Shown in pieces: positions 44,843 through 54,083 of a DNA stretch of 64,000 bases. Location: positions 3,343,501 through 3,407,500 of the forward strand of contig NZ_CP045295.1 in the NCBI RefSeq assembly GCF_009363095.1. Reading direction: 5' to 3'. The position numbers and the translations under genes are program-made. The first letter of the stretch is position 1, and the number at the start of each line of letters is the position of its first letter. Under the pieces are notes generated by a model. It ran no database searches. It saw nothing but the letters and a program-made list of their open reading frames with translations, and was not told the origin of the DNA. Source of the DNA: Paenibacillus cellulositrophicus (GTDB lineage Bacteria > Bacillota > Bacilli > Paenibacillales > Paenibacillaceae).

Positions 44843-46633
44843 ATGACGATGAAAAACGCGCTAACCCTGCGTAATTTGTATATTTTGCTCTGCGCCGCGG
44901 TTTTGGTCCTGATCGGAGTCAAGGGTTATGACATGAACCGGAAGATCGATTGGGTCGCCACAGCGGGTCAGTACTACGACCGGAAAGATCTGATCAGCGC
45001 AGAGGAATGGTATCAAAAAGCCGCTGCAAACCGGTCCATACGCTATAAGGAAGATCTGATCGCCTCCCGGCTGAAAGAGCTTGAGCCGATCACCTCCATG
45101 AGGCAGTCGCTGTCCCGTTTGGATCAACGCGCGGAAACTGCTGCCAGAAACCGGGATTTTGACGGTCTTATGAATGTGTACGCCGACTTGGTTGCCGCCA
45201 AGAAGGAGTATATGGCTGCGAGCCAGCCGCTGGCCGCCTACTATCCGAAGATCTCCGCCATGTACGGCATTTCGGAGGATCTGACCAAGGACTTCAAGCA
45301 GTTCCAATCCCTCTTTTACCAGCAGGCGAAGGATCAGTTGGCCCAGGGGGACGTTAACGACAATGCCTTTAAATGGAATCTGCTGGCCATTCCGGCGGAA
45401 TTTTACGGCGGTGCGGAAGCCAAAAGCAAGCAGTTAAGCGGAAAATTTCAATCGTATGACGAGGCTCTGATGGCCCGCATGGCGGGTGCCGGGCAGTATC
45501 AGAACATGCTGGACTGGTCGCTGTCCATGATGACCGAATACAAGAGCCGCAGCTTTAAGGCGAATTGGGTAAAAGAAAAGGCCGACTCCCTCACCCGCAC
45601 CCTGCTCACAAAGGACGTGCAGGGAGACCAGGCGGCAAACTTTGCCGCCCACGCCAAGATGTACACCGCCTACATGGCCGGCGCCGGCATGAAGCAGTCC
45701 GCTGTCCAGGATTACATTACCCGGCAAATCGGCACCTGGCTGAAGGGCGCAGACCGCAAAGTGAAGAACCATAAGTATGAAGAGGCGATCGCGATTTACC
45801 AGGCCATATCCGGCTACGAGGATACGGAAGACAAGATCAAGGCGGCCCAGCTGGCCTGGACGGTTCACGATCCGGTCCGCCTGCTGCAGAGCGCCGATCC
45901 TTCCCCCTCCTACGACTTCGTCAGCGGAGGAGCGGATCGCTTTGGCGGCAAAGCCTATGCCATCGGGGCGGACGGCAGCAACACCGTCTATTTCACCCGG
46001 ATGAACAGCGATGAGACGGTGCAGGGTTACAGCAGCCATGATTTCCCGCAGGGAGCCGCCATCCGGAAAGTCTCCATCGAACCGTCGCTCAGCACGGGCA
46101 GCACGCCGGTCATTCTCGTCGAAGCGGACTCAACGTCCCGGAAGGCGCTGTATGCCGCTTATGAAGTCCGGGAGAACGGCATGGTCCAGCTGTTCCAATT
46201 CAGCGCGGACGGCTATAGCGTTCAATCGGACAAGTCGCTCCTGGTGACGAATCCGGAGATTGGCGGAGACAGCGTGACCGGCGGGATGGACGCTGCCGGA
46301 GGCACGGCACCGGAGGCGATATATGAGCGGCGCGGCGACGCCTATGAGTTTACGGGCTTCCAGCAGGACTTTACGGATATCGTAGCGACCGATCTGCCGT
46401 CGCATCCGGGAGAGAAGGTTCGCTTTACCATCTATATCGTCCAAGGCGGCCAGGGCGAGGCGCTCGCAGAAATGGAAGGGTCGTATATCAAACTGAGGGG
46501 CAATTTCCAATTCACCGAGGGCAGCGTGACCGTCATCGGAACCTATAACGAGTCCGAGGAGATGTACCCGGACGGCGATCAAACCGTCGAGTCTGTGAAC
46601 ATACCGGTCGTAGACGTGGAACGGCTGGAGTAG
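44843..46633 (+). CDS. Membrane-anchored extracytoplasmic protein with helical repeats
   Basis: 596 aa. One uncleaved membrane segment (about 10-28, NLYILLCAAVLVLIGVKGY), then a large extracellular region: helices resembling tetratricopeptide-like units (YYDRKDLISAEEWYQKAAANR; KNHKYEEAIAIYQAISGYEDTEDKIKAA) to about 340, and a beta-rich C-terminal half with Ser/Gly/Thr strands (GADGSNTVYFTRMNSD; ATDLPSHPGEKVRFTIYIVQ). No family recognised. Fifteen bases behind the zinc-ribbon gene, and followed by a terminator, it ends the rightward unit. Probably the outer part of the membrane complex. Confidence 0.75.
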   Translation: MTMKNALTLRNLYILLCAAVLVLIGVKGYDMNRKIDWVATAGQYYDRKDLISAEEWYQKAAANRSIRYKEDLIASRLKELEPITSMRQSLSRLDQRAETAARNRDFDGLMNVYADLVAAKKEYMAASQPLAAYYPKISAMYGISEDLTKDFKQFQSLFYQQAKDQLAQGDVNDNAFKWNLLAIPAEFYGGAEAKSKQLSGKFQSYDEALMARMAGAGQYQNMLDWSLSMMTEYKSRSFKANWVKEKADSLTRTLLTKDVQGDQAANFAAHAKMYTAYMAGAGMKQSAVQDYITRQIGTWLKGADRKVKNHKYEEAIAIYQAISGYEDTEDKIKAAQLAWTVHDPVRLLQSADPSPSYDFVSGGADRFGGKAYAIGADGSNTVYFTRMNSDETVQGYSSHDFPQGAAIRKVSIEPSLSTGSTPVILVEADSTSRKALYAAYEVRENGMVQLFQFSADGYSVQSDKSLLVTNPEIGGDSVTGGMDAAGGTAPEAIYERRGDAYEFTGFQQDFTDIVATDLPSHPGEKVRFTIYIVQGGQGEALAEMEGSYIKLRGNFQFTEGSVTVIGTYNESEEMYPDGDQTVESVNIPVVDVERLE

Positions 46634-46717
46634 ATTCGGTGGCCAAAGACCAATTTCAAAAAGAATATCGTGCATGAATCGTTCCTGGTCTAGTTATTAG
46701 GATCGTTCATGAACATT

Positions 46718-46750
46718 AAAAGGCTTCCGCTTCGGCGAGAGGCCTTTTTT
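46718..46750 (+). terminator. Terminator of the rightward unit
   Basis: AAAAGGC...GCCTTTTTT with an inner CGC-TTCG-GCG stem, about 85 bases past the stop at 46633. Confidence 0.75.
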
Positions 46751-46769
46751 ACTATGCCATCTTTCCAAT

Positions 46770-46788
46770 TACGACAACTTTTGTCGTA
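46770..46788. promoter_or_regulatory. Perfect palindromic operator before the UvrA2 gene
   Basis: TACGACAA-CTT-TTGTCGTA, 8-bp arms with a 3-base centre. A TATATA -10 begins at 46787, so a bound repressor would cover the promoter. TetR- or WYL-type binding is possible. The GACAA-N3-TTGTC core recurs at 56839. Confidence 0.75.
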
Positions 46789-46831
46789 TATATGAATTAT
46801 TCTAAAACCATCCAAGGTACCGTATCGCAAA

Positions 46832-49396
46832 ATGAAAGAGAGGGATGGATTCGTGGATGAATATATTGAAATCGAAGGGGCCCGGGAGCATAATCTGAAA
46901 AATATTTCGCTCCGCATTCCCAAACGCAAGCTGGTCGTGCTGACGGGCTTGTCCGGGTCGGGCAAATCGTCGCTCGCAATGGATACGCTGCAAAAGGAAT
47001 GCCAACGGCAGTACATGGAGTCCATGGGGATGGTGACGGACTTCATCAGCAAACCGCGGGTGGATTCCATCCGCGGCCTGTCTCCTTCCATCAGCGTCAG
47101 CCAGCATGTGACCAACAGGAACCCCCGGTCCACCGTCGGGACCGTTACGGAAATCTATACGTACCTGCGTGTGCTGTACGCCAAGCTTGGCGTGCGGGTA
47201 TGTCCAGCTTGCGGTCAAAGCATTCACCCCGTCTTCGAAGACAGTCCAACGGTGTCCGAAGAAGTTCTTGAACCATCGGAAGATGCGATTGAGGAGCCTA
47301 AGCATATGCCCTGCCCGCACTGCCATGCCCCGATCCCGAAGCTGACGATGGCCTACTTCTCCTTCAACAAGCCTGAAGGAGCCTGCCCGACCTGCACAGG
47401 AATCGGCATCGTGACCGATATTGCCGTGGACCGGCTTTTGCAGGAAGACCGCAGTATCTTGGAAGGAGGCGTAACGCTCTGGGACGGCTGGGTTCGCGAA
47501 TACTATGCGGACGTGCTGCTGGCGGCATCTAAACATTACGGTTTCCCGTACGAGCCGCACCTGCCCATCCGCGATTATGGCGCGATCGCACGCGACATGC
47601 TGCTCTACGGCGCAGCCAGTGAGCAGTTCCAGCGCCACTTCCCCGGCGTTAAGCCTCCCAAAACGGTGGGCCAGGGCAATTTTGAAGGCTTGATCACCCA
47701 TTTGCTACGCAAGTACAGGGAACATGACGGAGACCCGGAAGAATCGGGCTCTAAAAAATGGGACCCGTACTTTATGAAGCAGACCTGCCCCGATTGCCGG
47801 GGATCGCGATTGGGGAGAGAGGGCCGGCTCGTTACCATTAGGGGTACGACTATTATCGAGGCGGCTTCTTACACCCTTCTCCCGCTCTATGCCTGGCTCA
47901 AGCAGTTGAAACAGGAGCTGCCAGGCGAAAGCCTGGCCGTATGGGAGCCCATTTTCAACGGGTTGGCCGACCGTATCCAGCGGCTGATCGACGTCGGGCT
48001 CGAATATTTGTCGCTAGACCGGAAGGCGAGCACGTTGTCCGGCGGGGAAGCCCAGCGGCTCCGGCTCGCTTCGCTGCTCGGTTCAGGCCTCACCGGCGTC
48101 CTGTACGTACTGGACGAGCCAACGGCCGGTCTCCATCCACGGGATACCCACAAGCTGATCCGGGTGCTGAAGCGGCTCCGCGATTTGGGAAATACCGTGC
48201 TGGTCATCGAACATGATACCGAGGTGATGAAGGCCGCGGACCATCTGATCGAGATTGGCCCCGGCTCCGGAAAAGAAGGCGGGACCGTCGTCGGCACCGG
48301 AACACTCGAACAGTTGAAAGCAATCCCCGAATCCGCTACCGGGCGGTATTTGCGGGAGGTGGACATCGCCGGCCCTCCGGTTACGCGGAGAGCGGGCAGC
48401 GGCAGCAAGCTTACGATTGAGCAGGCTTCCGCCCATAACCTGAAGCAGCTGACCGTCAGCTTTCCGCTCGGATGCCTGATTACAGTGACGGGGGTTTCAG
48501 GTTCAGGCAAATCCACCCTCCTCTTCGATATCCTCGAGCCTGCGGCAAAATCCCATCTTCGTTTGTCCGGCGATATGCCAGGCCAATACGAACGCATCAC
48601 CGGCCTGGAGCTTATCGACAAGGTCATCGCCGTCGATCAAGCCCCGGTCGGGAAAATTTCGCGATCCAATATCGCGACCTACACCGACCTGTTTACCCCG
48701 ATCCGCAGCTTATTCGCGGAGCTGCCTGAGGCCCGGAAACAACGGCTGAGTCCCAAGCACTTCTCCTTTAACACGCCTGGCGGCCGGTGCGAGAAATGCC
48801 GCGGCATGGGCACCCTGCAGCTGGATATGCACTTTCTGCCGGATGTCGAGGTGCGCTGCCCCGTTTGCCTGGGAAAACGGTTCAAAGAGAATGTGCTTGC
48901 TGTTCAGTACAAGGGCTTCAGCATTTCGGACATTCTGAACCTGACCGTCCTCGAGAATGCTGCCCTCTTCGAGGAGCCGGTAATAACCGACATGCTGAAC
49001 CTGCTGGGTGAAGTGGGGCTCGGCTACCTGCAGCTGGGGCAGCCCACGACGACGCTGTCGGGCGGAGAAGCCCAGCGGATCAAGCTGGCGAAGGAGCTTG
49101 GCAAAAAAAGCAGAGGGCATACCTTGTACTTGCTGGATGAGCCCACGACCGGGCTTCATCCCAGTGATGTCCGGCATCTGTGCCGTCTGTTGAACAGGCT
49201 CGTGGACGCCGGCAACACGGTCATGGTGATCGAGCACCATCTCGATCTGATCGCCGCGTCTGACTGGATCGCCGATTTTGGACCCGAAGGCGGGGATGCC
49301 GGAGGGCAGTTGGTCGCGCAGGGTACGCCGGAAGACGTGGCGGCCGTTCAGGCCTCTTATACAGGCCGCTATCTGGCCGAGCATCTGTCACGCTGA
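46832..49396 (+). CDS. UvrA2-type ABC ATPase (excinuclease A-like)
   Basis: 854 aa, shorter than the ~940-950 of classic UvrA. Two ABC ATPase modules: Walker A GLSGSGKSSL and GVSGSGKSTLL, signatures LSGGEAQRLRLASLLG and LSGGEAQRIKLAKELG, Walker B VLDEPTAGLHP and LLDEPTTGLHP. Zinc clusters VCPACG (~124), PCPHC (~160), ACPTCTGIG and RCEKCRGMG...CPVCLGK. Only ~36 residues separate the first two zinc clusters where UvrA1 has ~120 with the UvrB-binding domain, so this is class II, linked to drug or lesion tolerance rather than normal excision repair. Start ATG 46832 or, behind GAGAGGGATGGATTC, GTG 46853. Confidence 0.88.
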   Translation: MKERDGFVDEYIEIEGAREHNLKNISLRIPKRKLVVLTGLSGSGKSSLAMDTLQKECQRQYMESMGMVTDFISKPRVDSIRGLSPSISVSQHVTNRNPRSTVGTVTEIYTYLRVLYAKLGVRVCPACGQSIHPVFEDSPTVSEEVLEPSEDAIEEPKHMPCPHCHAPIPKLTMAYFSFNKPEGACPTCTGIGIVTDIAVDRLLQEDRSILEGGVTLWDGWVREYYADVLLAASKHYGFPYEPHLPIRDYGAIARDMLLYGAASEQFQRHFPGVKPPKTVGQGNFEGLITHLLRKYREHDGDPEESGSKKWDPYFMKQTCPDCRGSRLGREGRLVTIRGTTIIEAASYTLLPLYAWLKQLKQELPGESLAVWEPIFNGLADRIQRLIDVGLEYLSLDRKASTLSGGEAQRLRLASLLGSGLTGVLYVLDEPTAGLHPRDTHKLIRVLKRLRDLGNTVLVIEHDTEVMKAADHLIEIGPGSGKEGGTVVGTGTLEQLKAIPESATGRYLREVDIAGPPVTRRAGSGSKLTIEQASAHNLKQLTVSFPLGCLITVTGVSGSGKSTLLFDILEPAAKSHLRLSGDMPGQYERITGLELIDKVIAVDQAPVGKISRSNIATYTDLFTPIRSLFAELPEARKQRLSPKHFSFNTPGGRCEKCRGMGTLQLDMHFLPDVEVRCPVCLGKRFKENVLAVQYKGFSISDILNLTVLENAALFEEPVITDMLNLLGEVGLGYLQLGQPTTTLSGGEAQRIKLAKELGKKSRGHTLYLLDEPTTGLHPSDVRHLCRLLNRLVDAGNTVMVIEHHLDLIAASDWIADFGPEGGDAGGQLVAQGTPEDVAAVQASYTGRYLAEHLSR

Positions 49397-49437
49397 TCGC
49401 GTTTCCCCATCGCCATGGCTCCTGCAGCTTGCGCAGG

Positions 49438-49481
49438 CAAAAAAGAATCACCCTCAGTCACATGGACTGTGGGTGATTCTT
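49438..49481 (-). terminator. Terminator of the Big_2 repeat gene
   Basis: Minus-strand stem AAGAATCACCC/GGGTGATTCTT with an inner CAGTC/GACTG stem, followed by more T, 32 bases past the stop at 49513. It may also stop the converging UvrA2 transcript. Confidence 0.9.
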
Positions 49482-49512
49482 CATATTCGGATCGCTTTGA
49501 TCCGCTTATGTT

Positions 49513-51897
49513 CTATTGCACTGTAACGACCACCTTGGTCGATTTGCCGCCGAAGCTGACCGTGATCGTCGCTTTGCCTTTGCCGTTAGCCGTGATCTGG
49601 CCGTCCTTCACCGTGGCCGTCAAAATTTTGGAAGACTTCCAAAGGGCCGGCTTGGAGACATCCACATCGGTTCCGTCCATGTAGGTCGCCGTGGCCGCCA
49701 GCGTCAGCTTGTCGCCGACGTTCAGCGTCACGCTCACCTTGTCAGTCTGCAAATATTTCAGCGTATCCACTTCGACCGGAATCCGGACCGTCTTGTTGCC
49801 GTACTTGGCCGTCACTGTCGTTTTGCCGTAAGCGGCGGCGGTAATGACACCGTCGTTAACCGATGCTACTTTATAATTTCCGGTTTTCCATTCCGCCTTG
49901 GACGTCACGTCTTTGGTGCTGCCGTCGCTGAACGTCACTTCCAGCTTGACGGTGGCCGTTTTATCCTTGGCTTTGCCTGCCGTCTTCAGCGATACTGCGG
50001 TCTCGCTCGCCTCAATGGCGGAGATGACGTCGACTTCCACCGGGATCGTTACTTTCTGTCCGCCGTACTCAGCGGTAATGTTGGCTTTCCCGCTCTTCAG
50101 ACCGGATACCAGGCCATTATTGTCTACCCCGGCAACCGTGGAGCTGCTCGACTTCCAGGACGCTTCCTTGGTCACGTCCACCACCGTACCCGTCGCATCC
50201 TTCGCGGTCAAGGTCAGCTGCTTCTTGTCACCGGCGGACATGATCACGAGCGTATCCGACGCTTTCAGGTCGCTGACCAATCCGACTTCCACGGTCATCG
50301 TGTACGATTTGCCTTCGTACTTGGCCGTAATCGTCGCGGTGCCTGTCGCCACGCCGGTGATGAGTCCATTTTCATCAATGTCGGCAATATCCTTTTTGTT
50401 TGTGCTCCATTCTACCTTGTCCTTGGACGAGATCGTCTCGGCTGCACGGTCCGCACCGTAATCCAGCACGATGCTCGCCTGGTAAGTGGCGTCCACCTTC
50501 AGGGACAGCTTCTTCACCGGCAGCGAGATGCTAAGCGGCATGTCGACCGCTACCGATGTCGTTACCGTCACTCCGCCGTAGGTGGCGCTGACTTTGGATT
50601 CCCCTTTTTTGAAAGCCGTCAAATTCCCGCCGCTGACAAAAACGACGTCCTCATTGCTGGATTTCCACACGGCTTTGCTCTGAACCTTCTCGGTTTCCCC
50701 GTTCGCATAGGTAGCGATCAGGTCCAGCTGCTTCGTCTTCTCACCCGTCAGGCTCAGCGCAACCTTCTCGACCAGATCGAGGTGGCGTGGCACGTCGACG
50801 TCGACATTAATAGCCACGCTCTTGTCCCCGTATTTGGCGGTGATGATCGCTGCGCCCGGCGCGATGGCCGTGATAACGCCTTTGTTCACATAAGCGACCT
50901 TCTCGTCGCTGGAAGACCATACAGCATCTCCTGTAATGTCCACCGGATCCTTGTCCGGATACACCGCTTCAACCTTGATCGGCTGTGTGGTGGAGTCCCC
51001 TGCATGAAGGAAAATATCCTGCTTGTCCGCCTTCAGGCGGACCGTCTTGTCGACATCGACCTGAATCGTTGCCGTTTTCGTACCGTACTTCGCCGTAATC
51101 GTCGCGGTTCCCGGACCGTAAGGAGTAATCTGCCCCTTAATGACGTCCGCCACGCCTTCGTTGCTCGACGTCCACTCGGCGTCGGCCGCAACGTTATCCT
51201 TGGTTGTGCCATCCGGATAGGTCGCTTTCAGCGTCACTTGCACCGGCGTCTTCTCGCTCAGCAGCATGGACACCTGCGCAGGGTCCGCATCGAGCCGCTT
51301 CACCACTTCTACGCTCACCGGAATCGTTACGGTCTGCTTGCCGTACACCGCCGTCAGCGTAGCCGTACCCGGACCCACCGGCGTCACCGTTCCGTTCACG
51401 ACCGTCGCCACGCTGGCGTTATCCGTCGACCAGTCCGCTTTGCCGGAAACTTCTTCCGTATTGTTGTCTGTATAAGTTGCGGTCAGCTTGATCTGGGGCT
51501 TGTCCCCCAGCTTCAAATCCAGGCTCTGCACATCTTTCGTAAGCGCCTTGACCTTCTTCGTTACGGTCACCGACACCGACTCGGATACGTCCCCGAATAC
51601 GGCTGTTACCGTTGTCGTACCTTCGCTCTTCGCGGTTACGGTACCGTTATATATGGTGGCAACTACGTTGTTCGAGCTGCTCCAGCTCGCCTTTACCGTC
51701 AAATCTGCCGTTGAATTATCCGAATATACACCCGTCGCGGTTACTTTCGCCGTATCGCCGATTTCAAGGGTAAGCTCATTTTTGGACAAAACCAGCTTGG
51801 TCAAATCCGCCGTGGCAGCCCAGGTCGTTCCGGCATAAGCCATGCACAGCACCATAACCAGCGACATGACCAGTACCCTTTTTAATCTGATTCGCAA
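49513..51897 (-). CDS. Secreted protein of nine bacterial Ig-like (Big_2) repeats
   Basis: 794 aa from TTG 51897, eight bases after TGGAGGG. Signal peptide (VLVMSLVMVLCMAYAGTTWAA). Nine repeats of about 85 residues fill the rest; each has a Trp-Ser/Lys-Ser pair and an xGTxTITAKYG-like C-strand, e.g. ADWSTDNASVATVVNGTVTP, AVWSSSDEKVAYVNKGVITA, KGKATITVSFGGKS. No sortase motif, SLH or membrane anchor, so it is released or held by other contacts. Likely a structural or adhesive surface protein. A plus-strand frame of 732 codons opposite it is an artefact of the repeats. Confidence 0.88.
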   Translation of the reverse strand: MRIRLKRVLVMSLVMVLCMAYAGTTWAATADLTKLVLSKNELTLEIGDTAKVTATGVYSDNSTADLTVKASWSSSNNVVATIYNGTVTAKSEGTTTVTAVFGDVSESVSVTVTKKVKALTKDVQSLDLKLGDKPQIKLTATYTDNNTEEVSGKADWSTDNASVATVVNGTVTPVGPGTATLTAVYGKQTVTIPVSVEVVKRLDADPAQVSMLLSEKTPVQVTLKATYPDGTTKDNVAADAEWTSSNEGVADVIKGQITPYGPGTATITAKYGTKTATIQVDVDKTVRLKADKQDIFLHAGDSTTQPIKVEAVYPDKDPVDITGDAVWSSSDEKVAYVNKGVITAIAPGAAIITAKYGDKSVAINVDVDVPRHLDLVEKVALSLTGEKTKQLDLIATYANGETEKVQSKAVWKSSNEDVVFVSGGNLTAFKKGESKVSATYGGVTVTTSVAVDMPLSISLPVKKLSLKVDATYQASIVLDYGADRAAETISSKDKVEWSTNKKDIADIDENGLITGVATGTATITAKYEGKSYTMTVEVGLVSDLKASDTLVIMSAGDKKQLTLTAKDATGTVVDVTKEASWKSSSSTVAGVDNNGLVSGLKSGKANITAEYGGQKVTIPVEVDVISAIEASETAVSLKTAGKAKDKTATVKLEVTFSDGSTKDVTSKAEWKTGNYKVASVNDGVITAAAYGKTTVTAKYGNKTVRIPVEVDTLKYLQTDKVSVTLNVGDKLTLAATATYMDGTDVDVSKPALWKSSKILTATVKDGQITANGKGKATITVSFGGKSTKVVVTVQ

Positions 51898-52148
51898 TGT
51901 AAATTCCCTCCAATTCCCTTATTTTGAGTAGAAACAAAAAAAGACCCTACCTCCCATATCGGTCAGTCCAGCCAAAAATGTTAGTTTTTTGGAGATTTTC
52001 TGCAATTTTTTGATAAAAACCGCCGTTTGATTCTGAAATTTGCGCGTCACGCACGCTAAAAAGGGGTAATCCTCTAATTGGTAAACTTTCTAGCGAAACC
52101 TGTACGGGGGTCATGGCGTCTAATTAAGATAGGAGGTGCCATAAGCGC

Positions 52149-53204
52149 ATGATCATTCCTGACCATGAAATCATTGAAGAAGCCAACTACCTGGTGCAGG
52201 AGCATTACGGGGAAAGAAACCCGCTGAGCGTCACCATCGGCATTCTGGAGAACGGGGACCATTTTTACACCGGCTGGGGACAACCTCCGGGCTTCGATTA
52301 CGCATCAGCCATCTATGAAATCGCATCCGTAACGAAAGTTTTTACGACCTCACTTCTGTGTATTCTGCAGCGTCAGGGCAAACTGCAGCTGAAGGATACC
52401 GTAGGCCAATACATACCTGAAATCGCCTCTAACACCAAAGTCAGCGCCATCACGCTGGAACAGCTCGCCACGCATACCTCCGGACTCCCCCGGCTGCCGG
52501 TCGGTCTCAAGCAGACCGTCACCGACAAACTGAACCCGTACCAAAACTACACCGAGCAGCATCTGCTGCAGGACCTGCAGAAAACCAGGCCCTCATCGGG
52601 AGGAAGCTTCGAGTATTCCAATCTCGGCGCAGGCCTGCTTGGACTGATCTTGAGCCGCTGCACCGGCCTGAGTCTGGAACAGCTTATGCGGGAAGAGATC
52701 TGCGGACCGTTATTTATGGAGGACACGGTATTTGAACTGAATGAAGAGCAGCAGTCCCGTCTCCTCCCGGTGTATACAGCCAACGGCAAGCCGGTTCCCC
52801 ACTGGGATTTGGGCGTTCTCGCCGGCGCGGGAGGCTTGCGTTCCACGGCGCGCGATCTGCTCCAATTTGCAAAAGCGAACGTCGGCATGGGCTCCGCCCC
52901 AATCACGGCCGCGCTTCGCGACGGTCAGAAGCCCCGCCACCGGGTGCGCCGCGGCGAGGACGTCAGCCTCGGATGGATGGTCAAAACCGGCATCTACCAC
53001 GACCGGATTCACTGGCATAACGGCGGTACGTACGGCTCAAGCAGCTTCCTGGGCTTTCACATGGAAAAAAACACGGCGGTCGTCGTGCTGTCCAACAACG
53101 GCAGTTTTGCGATGAAAATGCTGTCCATGATGAGGCCGCAGAAACGGCATGTGGACGAGATCGGTTTCCAGCTGTTCAAGCAGCTGACCAAAACGGTCTA
53201 TTAA
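52149..53204 (+). CDS. Class C beta-lactamase-type serine hydrolase
   Basis: 351 aa. SVTK (60-63) carries the Ser nucleophile and Lys, EYSNLGAGLLG (~155) is the YxN motif and HNGGTYG (~288) corresponds to KTG/HxG. No signal peptide is visible, so it may be cytoplasmic: an esterase, D-aminopeptidase or peptidase rather than a resistance enzyme. AGGAGGTG lies 11 bases before ATG 52149. It is divergent from the Big_2 gene; the 251-base gap between them holds no recognised element except AT-rich DNA and possible leader structure. Confidence 0.85.
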   Translation: MIIPDHEIIEEANYLVQEHYGERNPLSVTIGILENGDHFYTGWGQPPGFDYASAIYEIASVTKVFTTSLLCILQRQGKLQLKDTVGQYIPEIASNTKVSAITLEQLATHTSGLPRLPVGLKQTVTDKLNPYQNYTEQHLLQDLQKTRPSSGGSFEYSNLGAGLLGLILSRCTGLSLEQLMREEICGPLFMEDTVFELNEEQQSRLLPVYTANGKPVPHWDLGVLAGAGGLRSTARDLLQFAKANVGMGSAPITAALRDGQKPRHRVRRGEDVSLGWMVKTGIYHDRIHWHNGGTYGSSSFLGFHMEKNTAVVVLSNNGSFAMKMLSMMRPQKRHVDEIGFQLFKQLTKTVY

Positions 53205-53250
53205 CCGGTCTAACCGCATCCTCATGTAAAAAATCCTTAATAAAATATAC

Positions 53251-53310
53251 AGCCAAAAAGGCTGCCTCCCGGATTGCTCGCAAGCCCGGTTGTAGGCAGC
53301 CTTTCTTCTT
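53251..53310. terminator. Bidirectional terminator between converging genes
   Basis: Arms AAAGGCTGCCT/AGGCAGCCTTT with an inner CCGG/CCGG segment; T-rich on both sides (TTCTTCTT plus; TTTTTGG minus). It serves the serine hydrolase and the DsbA genes. Confidence 0.88.
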
Positions 53311-53357
53311 CTAACAGCCTTTATTCAATTCCAGGCGCCTTGCGGCGAGCGCAGCGT

Positions 53358-54083
53358 TTACGCCTTTTTATCCGTCGGCACTTGGCAGGAGCCGTCCGTG
53401 CAGGAGAGGTCATCCCCCTCAGCACTATTCCCCAGCAGCGTTAACGGATGCTCCTCTTTCCAGATATTGTCCAGCGCTTCGGCAAACACCTGTGTCGGCT
53501 GGGCGCCGGAAATGCCATATTTCTGGTTGATGACGAAGAACGGCACGCCGTTGATGCCGAGTCGTCCCGCATCTCCCTCGTCCTTGCGGACATCGTTCGT
53601 GTAAGCATCGCTCTCCAGCATGGAGGCTGCCGCAGAGGCGTCCAGCCCGATTTCGCCGGCTAAGCGCGCCAATACCGCACGGTCTCCCAAATGTTCCGAA
53701 TCGGTGAAGTACGCCTTGAACAGCCGTTCCGTCATCTCATACTTCTTCCCGAACTCCCCGGCCCACTGCGTCAGACGATGCGCATCAAACGTATTGGTCG
53801 GGACCAGCGTATCGAAATTGTATGTTAGCCCCACCGTCTTGGCCTGCTCGGTCATATTGTCGTTGGCCGCCTTGGCCTGTTCCCAGCTCATGCCGTACTT
53901 GGAGGCCAGGATGCTGTGAATGTCCTTATCGTTGTCTTTCGGTGCGCCCGGGTCCAGCTCGAAGCTGCGGAACACAACCTCGACTTCATCCTTGTGCGCG
54001 AACGGCTCGAGGGCAGCCTCAAAACGGCGCTTGCCGATATAGCAGAACGGACAGGCAAAGTCCGACCATACTTCGATTTTCAT
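53358..54083 (-). CDS. DsbA/FrnE-family thiol oxidoreductase
   Basis: 241 aa from ATG 54083, behind AAAAGGAGAGG; longer frames are rejected. KIEVWSDFACPFCYIGKRRF puts the CPFC active site at 11-14 in a thioredoxin fold with a helical insertion, and GINGVPFFVINQKYGISGAQP holds the cis-Pro. No signal peptide, so cytoplasmic, like FrnE-type two-cysteine isomerases. A C-terminal Cys pair (LSCTDGSC) may be an added redox or metal site. Single gene. Confidence 0.88.
   Translation of the reverse strand: MKIEVWSDFACPFCYIGKRRFEAALEPFAHKDEVEVVFRSFELDPGAPKDNDKDIHSILASKYGMSWEQAKAANDNMTEQAKTVGLTYNFDTLVPTNTFDAHRLTQWAGEFGKKYEMTERLFKAYFTDSEHLGDRAVLARLAGEIGLDASAAASMLESDAYTNDVRKDEGDAGRLGINGVPFFVINQKYGISGAQPTQVFAEALDNIWKEEHPLTLLGNSAEGDDLSCTDGSCQVPTDKKA

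Noticed and set aside
49516..51714. 732-codon plus-strand frame opposite the Big_2 gene
   Set aside because: Arises from the repeated codon pattern of the Ig-like repeats on the other strand.
52050..52140. Cyclic di-GMP-type riboswitch between the Big_2 and serine hydrolase genes
   Set aside because: GGTAAAC and GGGGGTCATGG recall pieces of that aptamer, but the conserved GACGCAAAGC block and the pairing order are missing.
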